From the NCBI GenBank assembly GCA_016165875.1, contig JABBOT010000080.1, positions 41,291,477 to 41,355,476 on the forward strand: a DNA stretch of 64,000 nucleotides. Reading direction: 5' to 3'. Source of the DNA: Acanthopleura granulata (Eukaryota; Mollusca; Polyplacophora; Chitonida; Chitonidae). The position numbers and the translations under genes were made by a program. Positions 1 to 15,200 of this stretch are shown one piece after another. Below the pieces are notes generated by a model that saw only the letters and a list, made by a program, of their open reading frames with translations, did no database searches and had not been told where the DNA came from. Positions within the stretch are counted from its first letter, which is position 1. Each line of letters begins with the position of its first letter.

Positions 1-2714
1 CCATATCATAAGAAAAATGTTCTCGACCTGTGATACATGCAATGTCTTTCTTGTCAAAGGCGATATATGTAAAAACTTTTGTGGCACATTTGAATCTAGG
101 GACATATTTTTGATCTGAAATGTACATTGAACCTAAACACAATATTAAACATGGATATCAACCTTAATTAACATGCACTCATGTGCACGTAGTAATATGT
201 CACGATGGAATGTGTATAATTGTTAAACGGATTGGTAGAGTGGAAAGTTACCATGGATCAATACAGGCACACACCTTAACATTGGCCACATTGATCATGA
301 AGCAATTTCTTGTAGCGAATATCTAATAGAGTTCCGGTGAAGTAAAAAATAACCTTGGTTCTTAATCTGAAATCCCCATCAAGTATTTATGAGGAGACAT
401 TGTTAATTGCACACCCAGAGCCATCTAGAGGGCATTCCTGGTTATACAGAGATGGCTACATTCACCTTCGAAGCTAATTGCGAAACCAGGAATACATACA
501 CAGCTTGAGGGAACTCTGCAGATACCAGTTCCTCCCTGTTGTAATTAATGCCCCGTAGCAGAATTTGTCAAGTGTGAAGTGATAAGCTGGCTGTAATGGA
601 AACCGCATCAACAGATCACAGCAGTTATGATTTGGTTATGTTTCATCATATGATCTCTGCTAAGAATAATGTCAGTATGTAAATGTTAACTACATACATT
701 GTATTTATTCCCAAAACTTTAAGTACTGGTGTATCCTAAGCTTTCAGCCATTTTCTTAAATACAAATGATGTTTCAGTTGTAATTTGTACTTAAACTCAG
801 TCCTAATCTTGGTTTTCACCACTGGCATAATTATTACTGTTCCAAATATGTAATCGCTCTTCTCAGGGATTTGAAATCATTGAATCATTTATTGCTGTCC
901 AGATGTTTAAAAGTTTCCTACTGGTGTATGGTATTTGTCTAGGATGTGGAGTTTGTATCAGTATCTTGATTCAAGTTAAAGGGAATATTAAAACAAGTTT
1001 ATTAGAATGAAAGGTATTCTTGTTTGATAAATTCAGAAGAAAATAAAACTCCAGGAGGACATAAGTTAAAGATGGTAAAACTATATGTAGTACAAATATA
1101 TGTTTCTTGACAATTACTAGGTTTATAAATCTTTATAAGTGTAAGCACTGCAGTTTATGCATAAAGGGGTTAATATTTTAACGATGGATAACCTAACACT
1201 CCAGATCACGAGTAATTCACATTGGTGATATGCTTTACCACTCCGTGGGTCGAATGTTGCAGGTGGGGTTGGTGGGTTAGAGTTTATGATTTCCTGTACT
1301 AGCTGGCAGCAAAAGTGTTTCCAGGCAGACCAGTTTTCAGGCAGGCAAGCAGGCAGTGATCACGGGAGTGAGGGAGCTATTAAACAGCATGCTTCAGGCC
1401 ACCAATATTGACCAGCCTGATCACATCAGCTGTACCACTGGCTGCTAGACTTGCTTACTTCTCTCAAAGCCCAGCCAGTTCTGCTTCTCTACTAGAAGCG
1501 AGCATTACTGGTGATCCGATGGCCCCTAGCTGTAGCTAGGCTGTGTTCTGACTGGGGCCCTTCCACGTCCTCCTGCAGTACACCCCAGGTTTTCACTTAC
1601 CATAGCATCCACAGGAGACCTAGAAAGGTGCAGAAACCTTCCTGGCCTGAAACCTCTTTGTGATTTATTCCCAGCCCTGTGCTGTCTTGAGAGGTCTGCC
1701 TGGAATTTCAGTCACCTCGGACATGATGGGTTGTGGGTGAATGCAGAAGCAGTAAGAGAAGCTGTTACATGTAGCTGGGTGGGCATAGATTGATGCTGTG
1801 TACTGCTGGTGGACATAGTCTGCCCAGTGGACAGTTGACTCTGCCACCACTGTCTGGCACAAGCAGGTCATTAGATGAGAAGGTTTTTGAGGCAGTCTTT
1901 AGAAATGGAGTGTTACCTCACAGCTGAAGTAGTGTGTCAAGTTACTGTTCCAAACACTGCCACCAGAACGCCATGAGTGTCTCAACCAAGATGTGCTGCT
2001 TATGTGAGCGGTACATATGCCATATGTGTTTTACAGGAACCATTGTTGGCAGCTTGAAAGCAGACTTCATATAGCCAGCAACAGATGGTGCTGTGAAATC
2101 AAATTATCCAGGCGGAAAGAAACTTGTGCGAAATTTTAAATAATACATTGAGATTCCAGAACAGATTCTCACCAAAACGGAGACGAGTTGGAATTTCCGG
2201 AGAATTTACTCTGTCAGCTCTGTGAGGATATGTGTCACGTAGACATGTATATAAGTAAATGGAGATTTGTCTGTGGGTAATTTTTCACCGTGGAGTGCGG
2301 GATAGATATTGATGAAGGGTCTGGCTTGTATCCGGTATCACATATGCATAACAATGGCCGCATCCATGCTGGCAGTCTGGACCTCAACAGCTTAAGCCTG
2401 TCGTTGCCGGTCGTCTGAGGTCAGCGCCATAGAGGATTTTAGTCCTCGCTAAAGCGGACAGTTATTAAACATTTAATGCTAGTTTTAACATCCTCGCACA
2501 TATTGATGCTCAGAAGTACTAGCTGATTTACCACAGTTGGTGGTTCATGAATACGAAAAAGACAATTGTTGCCAGCTGGTAGCAGCAACGTTTGTATAAG
2601 TGTCTTCCTGCTCTCGTTGCTTTACTTCGACCTGGATCTTTCTCTTTGGCTAGCACATTGGCAGATGTGGATCATTCATTACCATTTGTAACACAAAAAA
2701 CTATGTAGACAGTG
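1..2714. other. 5' flanking region of the agrin gene; no coding gene seen
   Basis: No open frame here resembles a known protein. The area around 1318-1357 is rich in a GGCAGGCA-like direct repeat. The stretch presumably contains the promoter and 5' UTR of the agrin gene, and possibly untranslated or alternative first exons, but I see no TATA box or initiator that I can defend. An in-frame TAG at 2706-2708 closes the agrin frame immediately before the first ATG at 2715. Confidence 0.5.
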
Positions 2715-3255
2715 ATGTATCAGAAGATGCAGGTGGATTCTGACCCCAATGTGTCATGTCATTGCCGCTGTACAAGAAATTCGACAACGGCCAGTTATTC
2801 ATTCTCCCAGCAACACACCATGTGTGACAGATCTCACAAAAACATCGTTACGGGAACAGTATTGGCGGCTAAATTTGTGTCCCCTCACAGAACTCGACCT
2901 CGGTTAAAATCGCCATTTGGCGAATTAGGCCAGATAAGCTTTATTGTCACAACATTGATGTTGTTGTTGTTGTTGTCGCGCTTGCCAGCTGCTTATTCGT
3001 GTTATGTTTACCCGCCAGATGTGAAGGACCCGTGTGAGGGGCGAGTGTGCAGCTTCGGAGCTCGTTGTGTGCCTTCACTGGACCTGACGGCCGCGCGATG
3101 CGAGTGCCCGGCCAGGTGCGACTCTTACGGGGACAGCGTGGGCAGCAACCCTGTCTGTGGTAATGACGGAGTGGATTACCCCAACATGTGCGAGATGAGG
3201 CGGGCTGCCTGCAGGCAGATGAAGGACATCAGAGTCAAGTATTACGGCAAATGTG
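2715..3255 (+). CDS. AGRN: Agrin exon 1: N-terminus, hydrophobic anchor, Kazal 1
   Basis: The frame is closed by TAG at 2706-2708, so the first ATG is at 2715; the GTG at 2712 is not a credible eukaryotic start. A second ATG at 2820 has a better context (acaccATG). Residues 52-66 are basic ([13 protein letters not shown]), followed by the hydrophobic run [21 protein letters not shown] at about 74-94. Positive residues on the N side favour a type II anchor, as in vertebrate transmembrane agrin. A start at Met 2958 would instead give a short cleavable signal. Kazal 1 follows directly ([14 protein letters not shown] to YYGKC). No NtA domain is present. The exon ends at donor G|GTAAGT in phase 1. 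Confidence 0.9.
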
Positions 3256-6200
3256 GTAAGTAACTTTTACCTCGTTATTTTTTATACCCCTTTCGAATGC
3301 AGCGGTGGTGTTGTGATATACACCAGCCTGCAGGAGAGTGTTTCTGCATGTTTGTGTATAATATGTCATGCCGTTAGCAAGATTTCTCAAAATTGATTAA
3401 GACTTCAAATTTGGTGCACATTTTCTTACCACCATTGTCATGGTGTCATGAGTTGTCTAGTTTTCCTTGGATTTGAATGTTACTCTATGAGCAATTATGT
3501 CTACATGTAGAATATATATATATAATATACTAATGGGGGGGGGGGGGTAATGGGGAGAAAAAGATTTCATTTCTGTCCAGAGAAAAAGGTTTGGTGTATT
3601 TTTAGCTATGTTTAATAAGATTTTGCTGGAATGGCTAATACAAGATGTTATGAAAAAAAAAACAGGATTTAGTGGACTCACTTTTAATGAACTAACGTGA
3701 CACTCTTGGTAAAAACGTGAGAGTTGACATGTATGAATACAGTCATAAATTGTACATGCAGCACTGTGATAAAGCGTGTGAAATGTTCATATAAATATCA
3801 AAAGAAAATGCACATGTAATACCATGAGAAAATGCATATGTAATACCATGAGAAAATGCACGTGTAATACCATGAGAAAATGCACGTGTAATACCATGAG
3901 AAAATGCACATGCAATACCATGAGAAAATGCGCTTGTAATACCATGAGAAAATGCACGTGTAATACCATGAGAAAATGCACATGCAATACCATGAGAAAA
4001 TGCACTTGTAGTACCATGAGAAAATTCACGTGTAGGGCCATGAGAAAGTATCATAGGTAATATGGCCTGGATTTTGTTGGATGTGACATGTTTCTTCGCA
4101 AATTTTATCTCTGGCTCTTCTTACATAGCATGTGTTCATCTAGCTTTACTTCTTGACTCTACAAGTCTTCATGGGACAGAAGTGTCTCCAGGGTGGTAGG
4201 CAGTGCCATCAGGTCTCTCTGGGCATGATTGATCGACATGTTTATTTCCAGTCAGCAGATTGTATTATTTCAATGCACGTTGACTGATTTATGATTTTTA
4301 TTTTGCCGTTCAGCATGCTGAAGCCAGTGAATCAATAAGATTTATTTCACTAATCCCCAGGTGAGTTGCTCTCTAAAGGACACAGGTGATGCACCTTTGA
4401 CATTTCTGAGTGCTTTGATGAATGATTTATAACTATGTTATTCACGGGTTTATGGATATTAATTGATTGATGTGTACAGTTTGGACCGGTTTCTGGATAA
4501 GGAATGAATATAGGAAGTTATTTTACAAATCTCTCCTTGACTTTATACTTTAAGCCAAAATTTCCCATCTTGAAATTTGAAAGTTTTTTATTGCCACATT
4601 CATTTCAATCTGAATGGCTACTGTGATTGGTGTATAACATTGACTGGTGTATAACATGTCAAGACAAATACCTTGTTAAGTACTGTAAAGACCTTAAAAT
4701 GATACTGTTGATGCAAGCACTTTATATAACGAGTTAATCAAACTTCATGAAAAACTCTTAAGTGGCCCTCTAGGATGATTCAGTCAGTCACATTTGAGAA
4801 AAATGTTCCTTTTGTAAAATTCTAAACTTAGGTGCAATACAGTAGGCATCAATTCCATTTGCAGTTGCGTCAGTAGAGTAGCAATAAGACCTGTTACCTG
4901 ATGAAGAAGGTATTGGTGGGATGTCCTGTTTTGAAGGCGTTAATATTGATCAGATTCTCTACATTTCCACAGGAATATTCCAATTTTTTTACCCTACTTT
5001 TGAATCAAATGAATGAATGCTTATTGTTTAACGCCCTACTCAAGAATATTTCACTTATACGAAGGCAGTGTCTCCTTGACGAATTTCCACCGTATCTTTT
5101 ATCTGTTGCTGCCTCACTGAGATAACTTGACAAAAACACCCAACAAGCCCCCTCACCCAGTCACATTATACCGGGCCGACCAGTCCACCATCTATCCTCT
5201 TATTTGCTGAGCCCCTAGCGAGGAAGCAGGATGTACCATTTTTTGAAGTCTTTGGTATGACCCGACCCAGGTTTGAACCCAGATCTCCCCGTCCGAAAGC
5301 AGACGCTCTACCAACTGCGCTATCCGGGTACTACTTTTGAATCAACCAGTGATATGCAATATTGTGTGATTCAAATTTGACCCAACTTTCAACAGAAGTC
5401 GCACACTTTAAAATGTTTCTTTGCTGCATAGTAAATAGTAAGATGACTTCATTCCTCCCGTGGCAGAGTGAGACAGGAGCAAGTGGTGAATTACTCCATA
5501 AGAAACAAAACAATCAAATGAATTGTATTTTAATTTTAAGTTTTGAATGAATTATTCCAGTTTTGTTGAATCGGCCAGTGAAAACCACCTGATTGAATGT
5601 ATACCACCAATATACATTTAACTGTATCAGGAATACACAGTTTCTCTTTTCTCACTTGTTTAGTCCATCTCATGAACAACATATCCATATCTTTACTTTT
5701 CTTTTGAAAAAAGGCTATGAGAGAAACGTAATTTTTAGCATTGATCACCACTGATTTCTGTTTCGAAAAAAAAGAAGAAATTAAGGTAGATTGTTGCAAA
5801 GAAAACATTGCTCTGACTATCAAAAGTATGGTTATTTGATACTGGTATTATACTGTATACAGCATCAAGTTTTCCAAGTTGTACATGTATTTGCGGTCAG
5901 CGCTCCAATACTAAGGCTAAATGGAATAGAAAGTATCTGCAGCAGTTTTCTGTACCTGGCATAGAGGTGGTAAGAAATACAAACCCATAGGAATCTTAGT
6001 CATTCAAATAATTAACTGTATGTCACAAAAATCCATGATTTGCTGTCTTTTAATTACCAATATTACAAAATACATCCTAACTGGTCCATTGCATAAATAT
6101 GATCTTCTAACAAAAATAGAGCATACATGTAAGTTACTTATAATTCCATCTTCTATAGCTTGAATCAAGTTCGGATGAAAAATGCTATGGATTTGACCAT

Positions 6201-9200
6201 GATATGGATATGTCATTCAGGTGTAAAATTTGTGTTTATTCTCCAACATGAGCTCAGCATAGCTATTTCTGTTGGCATCGACTTGTTTTCAACTAAGCCA
6301 TATCCATTTCACCTGAGAGCTTATCTGAGTATTGATTTTTATTTACCTGTCAGGTAATTTGTCAGTGATACCTCCTCTGTCTGTTGCCACATCTGAGCGC
6401 TGCTCATCAATTAATTACCATTCACCATTTTATACCTGTCTGCTCGACTCCTGAATTATCTAGTGATATTGTTTCTAATTAAGGTAATTTGCAGTTAACT
6501 ACCGCAGGTAAGCGGATGTATTCTATAGATGATAGCTATGCTGAGTATCTCGAATGACCTTATTATTGTGGCAAGTCTCATCAATGGCACTGCGTCTACG
6601 CACATGGTTATACATACAGCTATGTTGTACACCTTGTATTCATACACTCATTTTTTAAGTTTTTGACTGCAAAAATTTTTTTGAAAATGAGTTAACTGGT
6701 TCAAGACACTTTGAGATTGTAGCAAAATTTTAGTTATTAAAGATCTATAGATACAACAAGGCATGGGCAAAATATTTTTGGACATAGCTGAAATGTATAA
6801 AAAAAATTGACAGATTTCATTCCAGAGATAAACATCAGAGGTAAAATATTAAAAATGACCTTGTTATAAAATCCATAATGTAAACACAAAACAGTATGTT
6901 TAAAAGAAAAATAATATAATAATAAAAGTCTGAATGCAGACTTCATAGTGAGTGACTGACAAACAGCCTGCCTATGGATACAGCTGTGTCTTTTGCAGGG
7001 TCTTGTATTCTTCATCATTCCAGGATGTGCAAAACATTGTGTGTGGGCCAACAGTTTAATCGGTCTGTCTGTTCATCAAAAGAGAAGTTTTCTGACTGAT
7101 ACTTGATATCTAACTGATGAATCTGTGAAAACGGATATGCTAAGAGTCCAAGATTCGTGTATATTTGTACTGTTAGCAACATGCTAATAATCAGCAGAAA
7201 ATAGAAAATGAACAGTTTCTGTATTGGTGAAGATGAAAACAAGTATATGCTCCTACATTTTCTCCAGGAATTTATGTGTTAATTTTGTGAATTTTACTGC
7301 CCCTCATGTGTGAACACTTTTTACTCCAAACCAGAAGCAGATGTGCTGATGCTGATGTGCTGCAGGGGATCGCATTACACCCCCTATTTACTTTCCTCAG
7401 AGATGGAAATCTCTTTTAAAACTAATGAGTGTATTTACTTTGTGGACAGATGGGATCAGCATGTTGGTATGATTTATAAAGCTGCCTTTAGTTAGATAGC
7501 CAGGAGACAGACAGTTGCAGATCACCATGGTGATATGATGAGAACCACGCCTTTTGCTTCCTGGATAATGTTTCTCAGTTTAAGAAAAAATCAAATTGAT
7601 CTGGACCACTGTAAAAAAAAAAAAAAAAAAAAAAAAGTACGACACTATTTTGTGTTCGGGTCATAAATCATGCTTTACCTTTTTATGTTCAGTTTACTTT
7701 TTTTATGTTCAGCTTATAAGGCTTCATTGATTCAATATAGCTGTGTGTCTGAAAATCTGAAGCATGGATGCAAACCCTCATGAGACTCATTATCACCATG
7801 TTATTTGGTGGTATCTTGCAATTTTACTTTTTTTTTTGCCCTTTTTTTTCATTTAAGACTAGGATATTTATTTAATGAAGAAATTAGCTCACAGTCTGGT
7901 CGGGATGAGATTTCATCCAAAAATCCAGGAAGACTGTAGGACGAGCAGATTGCATTGAACAAAATAGAAAGGTTTTCTTCATCTTTGCAGGAATTTCATC
8001 AATACCCCAAAATTTTGAATAAGTTCCCCATCATATAATGTCCAATCAAAGTTCAGGAAACAAAATCAAACTGATCTTTTCAAGCTTTACCTAAGAAAGG
8101 CCATAGTGCAGTAGATGCATGTAGGACAATGCACCAGACAAGTATAAGCCGTCACCTATCAAGAAATGTGCACTCTTATTTATTATTTATTTATTTGATT
8201 TGAGCTTAATGCTGTGTTGAAAAATTTTATACTTAGCAGTGGCAGTCAAGAAACCAGTTTGTCTGGAGTACACCATCATCTTTCATCAAACAGGTACCTC
8301 ACAATGTGCGTGATATTTTTAACTCACAGTTAGGAGATAAGGGGAGGTGTGGATTGTGATTGTGGTACTGGTATCAGTGTCAGTCGGTCATAGTCTGTAC
8401 TCGTGTCAGGGTAAGCTTTTTATTAATGGCAGCTGTTTGGTCAACTTAGGCTGCAATTCAGACTAAATCATTAGGTCCTCCACCAAATAAAGTAGTGTAC
8501 ATAAACCAAAATTTCTCTGAAAAAAAGTGTGCTTTTAGGAGCAAATAAATGGTATAAATTATTGCTTTGGTGATGAGACCAACATTTAACCGGTAAGGTA
8601 TCACCCTGCTTTCCAAACGAATCTCAGAATCTACATAGAGCTGTTAAAATCAGACCAAAGGAACAACTTAACCATGGATAAAATTTCAGTCATTTATCCT
8701 TAGGGAAAAATGATAGTGTGAAGTAAAGCACTATAGTCAAATAAATAAATGAATAAATCAGGGTGGGATAGCTTTAGAGAACCATATTAACCAATTAAAC
8801 AAATTTAGGCCCCACTGGGGAGTTCGACATTCACCTCATGACACCTTTTTGTCTGTGGAAAACAAATGTTATACTGCAGTTGTTATCCTTCATGGAATGA
8901 ACGGTTGCAATCAAAGCGCAAGTGAATAACACATTTGATTATCGACACCATATATACTGCAATGGTACATGATTTGGTAACTGATTTTATTCATCTGTCT
9001 AAAACATTCATTGCGCCTTTTGGTCATTTTTGAAAACTGTTGACTTCCTTTCTTTGCATGAATCCATCCTTACATTTTATATATTTTCTTAGTTCTTTGA
9101 TGGTTTGTATTATTTGTCATTTTTGGAAACTGGTCTTGCGATTATTAACCCAGAACGCCCATTTTGGTTGACAGGTGGTATACGAATATCAGTTTCAACA

Positions 9201-12200
9201 CCTGGGTGCATGTGGAAATCTTTACTGCCTTCAATCAGCACATATGAAAAAAGGTTCTTCACTTAATATTATGACACTAATTAACAGACAAGAAATATAG
9301 GAACATGAGCAAGAACTGTGCAACTGGAAATGGATGATCTTCAATTCGGGATTAATTCTTTAATACATCTGGTTAAAACCAAGCTGGAAAACATGGTGAC
9401 ACCTTTATTTCTTCTGATAAAAAGTGAGGCAGCTGCCATTACTAACATGCAACTTTCAAAAAAAAACAGCACTGCTTGGAAGACTGCTGCTTCCCGAGAA
9501 TCTCATTTCACCCTAGGACGAGCTTTATTCGCGTTCAATTTCCCTGGCGTTCCATCACATCTCAGGCCCAACGACGGTATGGGCTAAAGGTCTTCAGGGA
9601 TATGGTTTTACCAAAGATCTCATCCGAATTTCCATGTACCAGATAAATCTGGTGTCTTTGCGCCTGTGCCAACGCGTTTATGTAACTAAAGGCCTGAACC
9701 TTAACATGTAGGCCGTTGCCATGCATTGATGTTCATAAAATTATCACAGCTGAAGTTTATAGTAAAACAGAAACATGACATACTGTTGTCATAATGGAAG
9801 TACGTGGTTATTAGCCTGTCACCATTAGTAATTATGCATAAAGTGTATACCTGCTGGCAAATGTTTCCAAAATATATGAACATGTAAACTGATACCCACA
9901 ACCATGCTCAGAATTGATGATCACACCAGTAAGGTTTATTTTCAGGGCAACTGTTGATGGCAGTTCCCATACAAAATACACAGCCCTTATGCAAAACGGA
10001 AGCAGTATTAAAGTGATTTTTAATGATACATATTCAAGCAAGTCCAGTATTAGTATTCTCAGCAAAAAACTAAACTAGATTTTAACTGTGAAATCCTGAA
10101 ATGTGAAATCTTCCTGAAAGTACAAGCTGCTCAAACCACAGTGTAGACTGGGCTCCTTGGTTTGAGGTTTTAGCAGAATCATACAGAGCATTGGCATGCA
10201 TATCGGGATCCCTTCTGATTACATATGTAATAATTTGTTTTTGTCATTATTCTGATGAGGTCATCCTCTAAGCAGAGCTCAGAGAATGTCTGATTCACAT
10301 TTTGTATGATAGTGTATAAAGACATTATTTTTCTGGGCTTTGTTCAAGTAAAGACTCATTGCTCGTTGCCTGTCTCGAATCTTGTGCCAGTTGTGCATTG
10401 TTCAAGTCCAGTGTCTAAGATATTTGGCTAGGCTCCAGCTCAATAAAATTGTAATATCTTTGTTCCCATAAGCATGCTTCTTTAAATTTAATACAAGTTC
10501 AGCAGTGGAGGAGAAAGTAGTTTTTTGTGTGGAAATAGATGTAGTTTAATAGTGAATGATTTGCTCAAGTGAAATCAAACAAAAATGTTCGATATATTGT
10601 TGGGCACAGTTGCAGTTCTCTCTCTCAGGTCCTGTCAGGCATTCCTTTCACTTAATGTACATATATCTGTGTTTCTTAGGTGCACAGCTGCCTGCTATCA
10701 CATCAATTAAAGATGAAGCCATAGGTTTATATGTGGTGACTTGGTTCCTTGATTGCCTTCTGCAAATTAGCATCAAATTTGAACAATATTCAGCCTCTCA
10801 GTCCTCGTTCTTGTAGATTCGTTCATTAGTGTTCACCACAGGTTCCTGATTTTATCAGGGATTTACCGTTGTATCTGCCTGTCATCGTGATTGTCATTCC
10901 AATTTCATTTGGTCTTGGAGTGTATTTTTGATTGTTTGCCTTTCCCAAAGGCTTTTCGGACTGAAACAAATTGTCTCAAATGTATGGAAACATTTATGTC
11001 TTTGATTGGTTGTTCAATACTTTGAGCAAGCATTTTACACTGTACTGTGGTGGTCAAGGCTTGAAGGAAACGGGTCTCGGCATATTACCACAAGATGAAC
11101 TTTAAGGTACATGTAATGCTGGCGATGAGTGGCCAATTGTAGCAACCGCACAACTAATTTCCAAAGTGTTTTGAGGAAACCTGCTTAAACCAATATTGTA
11201 CAAGTCTTGTGTATGGGGTGTTCGTTTCAGACAAGTCAAATTATCATATGAGTATGTTCCATCAGTTTTCTGTAGTTTTGGAAACTGGAAAAGTAGGTAA
11301 CATAACGGGAACAGGATGTTGTCTTGGAGAACTTAAGAAACGTCTGAAGTAACCTTTGTACATGAAAGCTCTTCTATGCATCATAAATGCTGTCTGTACA
11401 TATACATCGGCTGTTTTAATATTACATGGCATATACGATATTTGATAAATGATGTGATTACAGAACGTTAGTTTTCATGGAACCCTTTGATACTGGAACC
11501 ATACATAAAACAGTCTTTTTCAGTTAATAGTTCATGGACTGGTTTCTCTGAAGATGTTACAGACTGACTGTAGTAACATATGATTGATTACTTGGGGTTA
11601 TTTCTGACTGGTTTACTACATATTGATTTTCATAGAAACACTTATAAATTGTCTGCCGTTCACACTGTTGATTTCCATATAAAGGCCACAGACTAGAATC
11701 TTTGTCAGGAAGAAGAAGGAGCACGCAGAGACCAGCAGATATTTGTGGTCATTCGTCATGACAATTAGACTGACACCTTAGATAAATGTCTGCTGTGGAA
11801 ATGTACCCATATCTGTCAATTCGTTTCCATAGCAACCAACAGGAGATCTATCAAACTGGTGCTTAAGTGTGTGTTGTATGTATGTGACTGTGTGTATCTG
11901 TCAGTGGCAACAGAGAATCCAATAAGAAAAGTCATGAAAAGGAAAAAAGAGTTTTTTTTTCCATCTTGATCTTCAGAGAAAATATTCAAAGAAATATTTG
12001 GGAAATCTGAGGCGTTAGATATTGATTGAAGTAGGTCTCTTTGGCAGTGGTCTGGACTTTTCTTGTGGCTCTCTTCAAAGTTTTGTGAAGATGCTGGACA
12101 AACTACTTCTAAAAAAGTCCACGCTTCCAAAGTAATCACAGTCTTTAGGGGGATAAGTTGAATAGCGTTGGCCTGTCTTTTTGATCCACTTCAGGCCCAC

Positions 12201-15200
12201 TGGGTGTGCAATACGATCAATAGCCTCTTTTAAAAAACGGGAAAGTGAAATTGGATGCTTCCCAAGTCTAATATGTTCACAGCGTATAATTTCAATTTTC
12301 TAGCAATGTTGGATTTCTTTGCTGTACAAGTTATAGATGGTTCTTATGTGTTTTGTTGTTTTTTTGCCATTTCCTGTTTTGTTAGAATGGTGTGTTTGCT
12401 TGGTTACATTCATGTTTATCCAACTCAAGTTCAACCATGAAGCCTAAATCTGTCTAATGTGTGTCTTACGAAAAGAAATCAAAGCTGAATGCCAAACTTA
12501 TGCTAAATAAAGAATACCCTTAGTCCTTTTAGCAGAGTTTGGCACTGAATCTTCTCCTGATGGTTAAAAATACAAAAAGCTAGTAACAGTTTACGTATGG
12601 TATGACCACAACCCGCAGTTTCTTCCCTAGTTACCCCAAGACATGTTCATGCACCTGTCAAGTAAACCTGAGCAGTAATCATCTTGTTTGTTTCTTGCCA
12701 AGGACTAAATGCCTCTCCTATATCATTACCTTATTACACACGGACCACCAGAAGTCAAGTTGAGCGTAACAGTTGATTGAGAGGAAATCAGCTCTATTCC
12801 TGTCCGTTTTGCATACTTGGCACTTGGCTTATTTCTCCACACATATTGATTACAGTTGAGAGGCTTCTGCCGACAGACATTGTAGTTTCTGGTTTTCTCT
12901 GTTACATGGTGCTCTGGCTCACCTGGCTGCCAGAATCTGATTGTACATGTAAATCATCACGTTCTGCTACATCAGTCTGTTCATCAGTACCTCATTACAT
13001 ACATTACCCTCGCCTTCCAGATTAGAATTATCAGAGAGGTGTAAGAAGAGAAAGCAAGTTTCCAGAGATTCTCCCACTATAATGACTGACCTGTTTAATT
13101 AATCATGGCTGAAGACTGTTGGAATATGTGTTGTGGAACTTTTCAACATTTTTGAACATCATGGCTTTTATGAAAAGGCAAAGATCCAGTGCATCTAGGT
13201 CCTCAAAGCACCTTAATCCCAGATGACCAGATGAGCAGTTTCTTGTTTCAGAGCTGTTCAGAGCAGTTTCAGAGGCTGCAGACTAGAAGACATGTATGTG
13301 GAAATCTTCACTATTTTCCTGAACCAAAGCTTGTTTGAGTCTAATCATTAAGGAGCCTCAGGAGATGCCCTCAGTAACTCAGCACTTGGCATGGATATTA
13401 GAGAGACAACTGTGTTCTGATGTTTCAGTTACAGAACATGTGCTGTTAATAATTTGACAACCTTCTGACAGCACAGACACTAGTCATGAGTTATAGTGAG
13501 GCATCTGTACTCTGATATGTTGAGGAGAGTACATATGTTGTTAACAGATCTGAAAAATTAAGACAGTGCTGATGCCCGACACAAATTTAAGTCAGAGATG
13601 TTCACTCCATGGTTGGATGAGGAGCGCTAGGAAGTCACAAGACAATCTGCTGAATAGCTTTCAGTTAGAACTGTCAGCCACTGAGAAGTCATCTTTTGCG
13701 TCCTTAAGAAGCCATGCTACTGGTCCAAAATTTGGCAATTTTGCCAGGAAACATAACAGATATACAAGTAGGGCAGCATCAGGGGAAGTGTGGGTGATTA
13801 AGACATGTAGAGCCGCAGGATTAGAAAAGCATTGCTAAAATAAACAGCATGTGTTAGCTCTGTCAAGGGTTATTTAAAAGAACACTTCAGGCAAAGGCCA
13901 AAAATGTGATCATGAATTATGGATGATGTGCATTTATTTCATTTAAGAATATTGCACAGAATTTTTCTCTGCAGCCAGTGTAGAGAAACTGAGCAAATAG
14001 AACGAAAAGCTTGGGCATATCTGCAAAAGTAGAAAAGAGTTTTTGAAAAGCACAATTTAGGTAATATGTTAGAAGGTAAATAATGAATTCCGTGTGTTGA
14101 TTTCATTTGAAAGTATTTCGAGACAGTTTTCATGTAAGCGGGTACAGAGATTCTGAACTAATGGAAATTTAAGCTTACAAGGGTACCAGATATTTGATTA
14201 GGGATGATGTTACAGGAGTATCCAGCATCAGGTCCCTGATAGACATGTAAACATATTCCCACAGGCCTGCCACAACGAAGAAAAAACCTGAATGGATTTC
14301 TCAGCCATGAATTGTCCTAAGGAGGTCGTGAATTTTCTTTTTCCTGAGCGCCAGTCCTTGTTCATGTATGTGATAATGTTTATATTGTGACATTTTCATC
14401 GTATGAAACTGTCATCAGAAAGTTTGTTTTGTTTTGTACGTTTTCTTTTTCTTCTGTATTATTCCACATTGATAGCGAAACAAATGCACTACACGCATGG
14501 TCTTCAGACATTGTCATTTCGTGTTGTCATAAATTTTTAGCGACACGTGGTCATGGAAACTCCTGATTTGTTTTTCTGCGGAGAGGCTGAGATACATCTG
14601 ACATTCCTGTACAGATGTGAATGTACTCCACTATTCCACATAGCTAGCTCAAAGAGATTCCGGGATGTACTTTTAGGTTACAGTTGTGCAGTACTTGATT
14701 TCAGGGACGTTTATTTTGTGTGGTACAGGCCATGGATTTTTTTTGTCAGGATTGATCATGAAAACTCAGGAATTTTTGTATTGAAACATCCGTTGTACAC
14801 ATGTATTTGCACTCTGCCATTTCCCAAAGCTATAGTGTAATGGAATTCTGTGATGTACATTCGGGATATGTTCGCCCAGAGATAAAGGGCTCAGGCATAT
14901 TTGACGACGATTAAATTACAGCCTTGATGTACACAGGCTGAGGCCTTGTAGAAAGCCCTAATTCAATTTACCGGTGCCAAGCTTCCCTGGATAATGAGCA
15001 CTATGTCATTAATAATGGAGAAATGTGTTGAGGTATTTCCTATTTACCATATAATGTAATATAGGTAAGTGTCCTGACAACCTACACAATTCACCCAACT
15101 TTTATTGCAGGCTGCCCCTGATCTAGTCAACGGAACATCATGTCTGGCACAAGCGATAACATTCAAATTCTACATGACATAAGCATCTGGCTCATGTAGC

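Noticed and set aside
2712..2714. GTG as the start of the agrin frame
   Set aside because: GTG is not expected as a eukaryotic start; ATG follows immediately at 2715 and TAG precedes at 2706.
3743..4060. Four overlapping ORFs around the 24-bp repeat
   Set aside because: Frame artefacts of the repeat; no start context, no domain.
5265..5330. tRNA gene with good A and B boxes
   Set aside because: It is the head of a SINE with body, tail and target-site duplication, not a free-standing tRNA.
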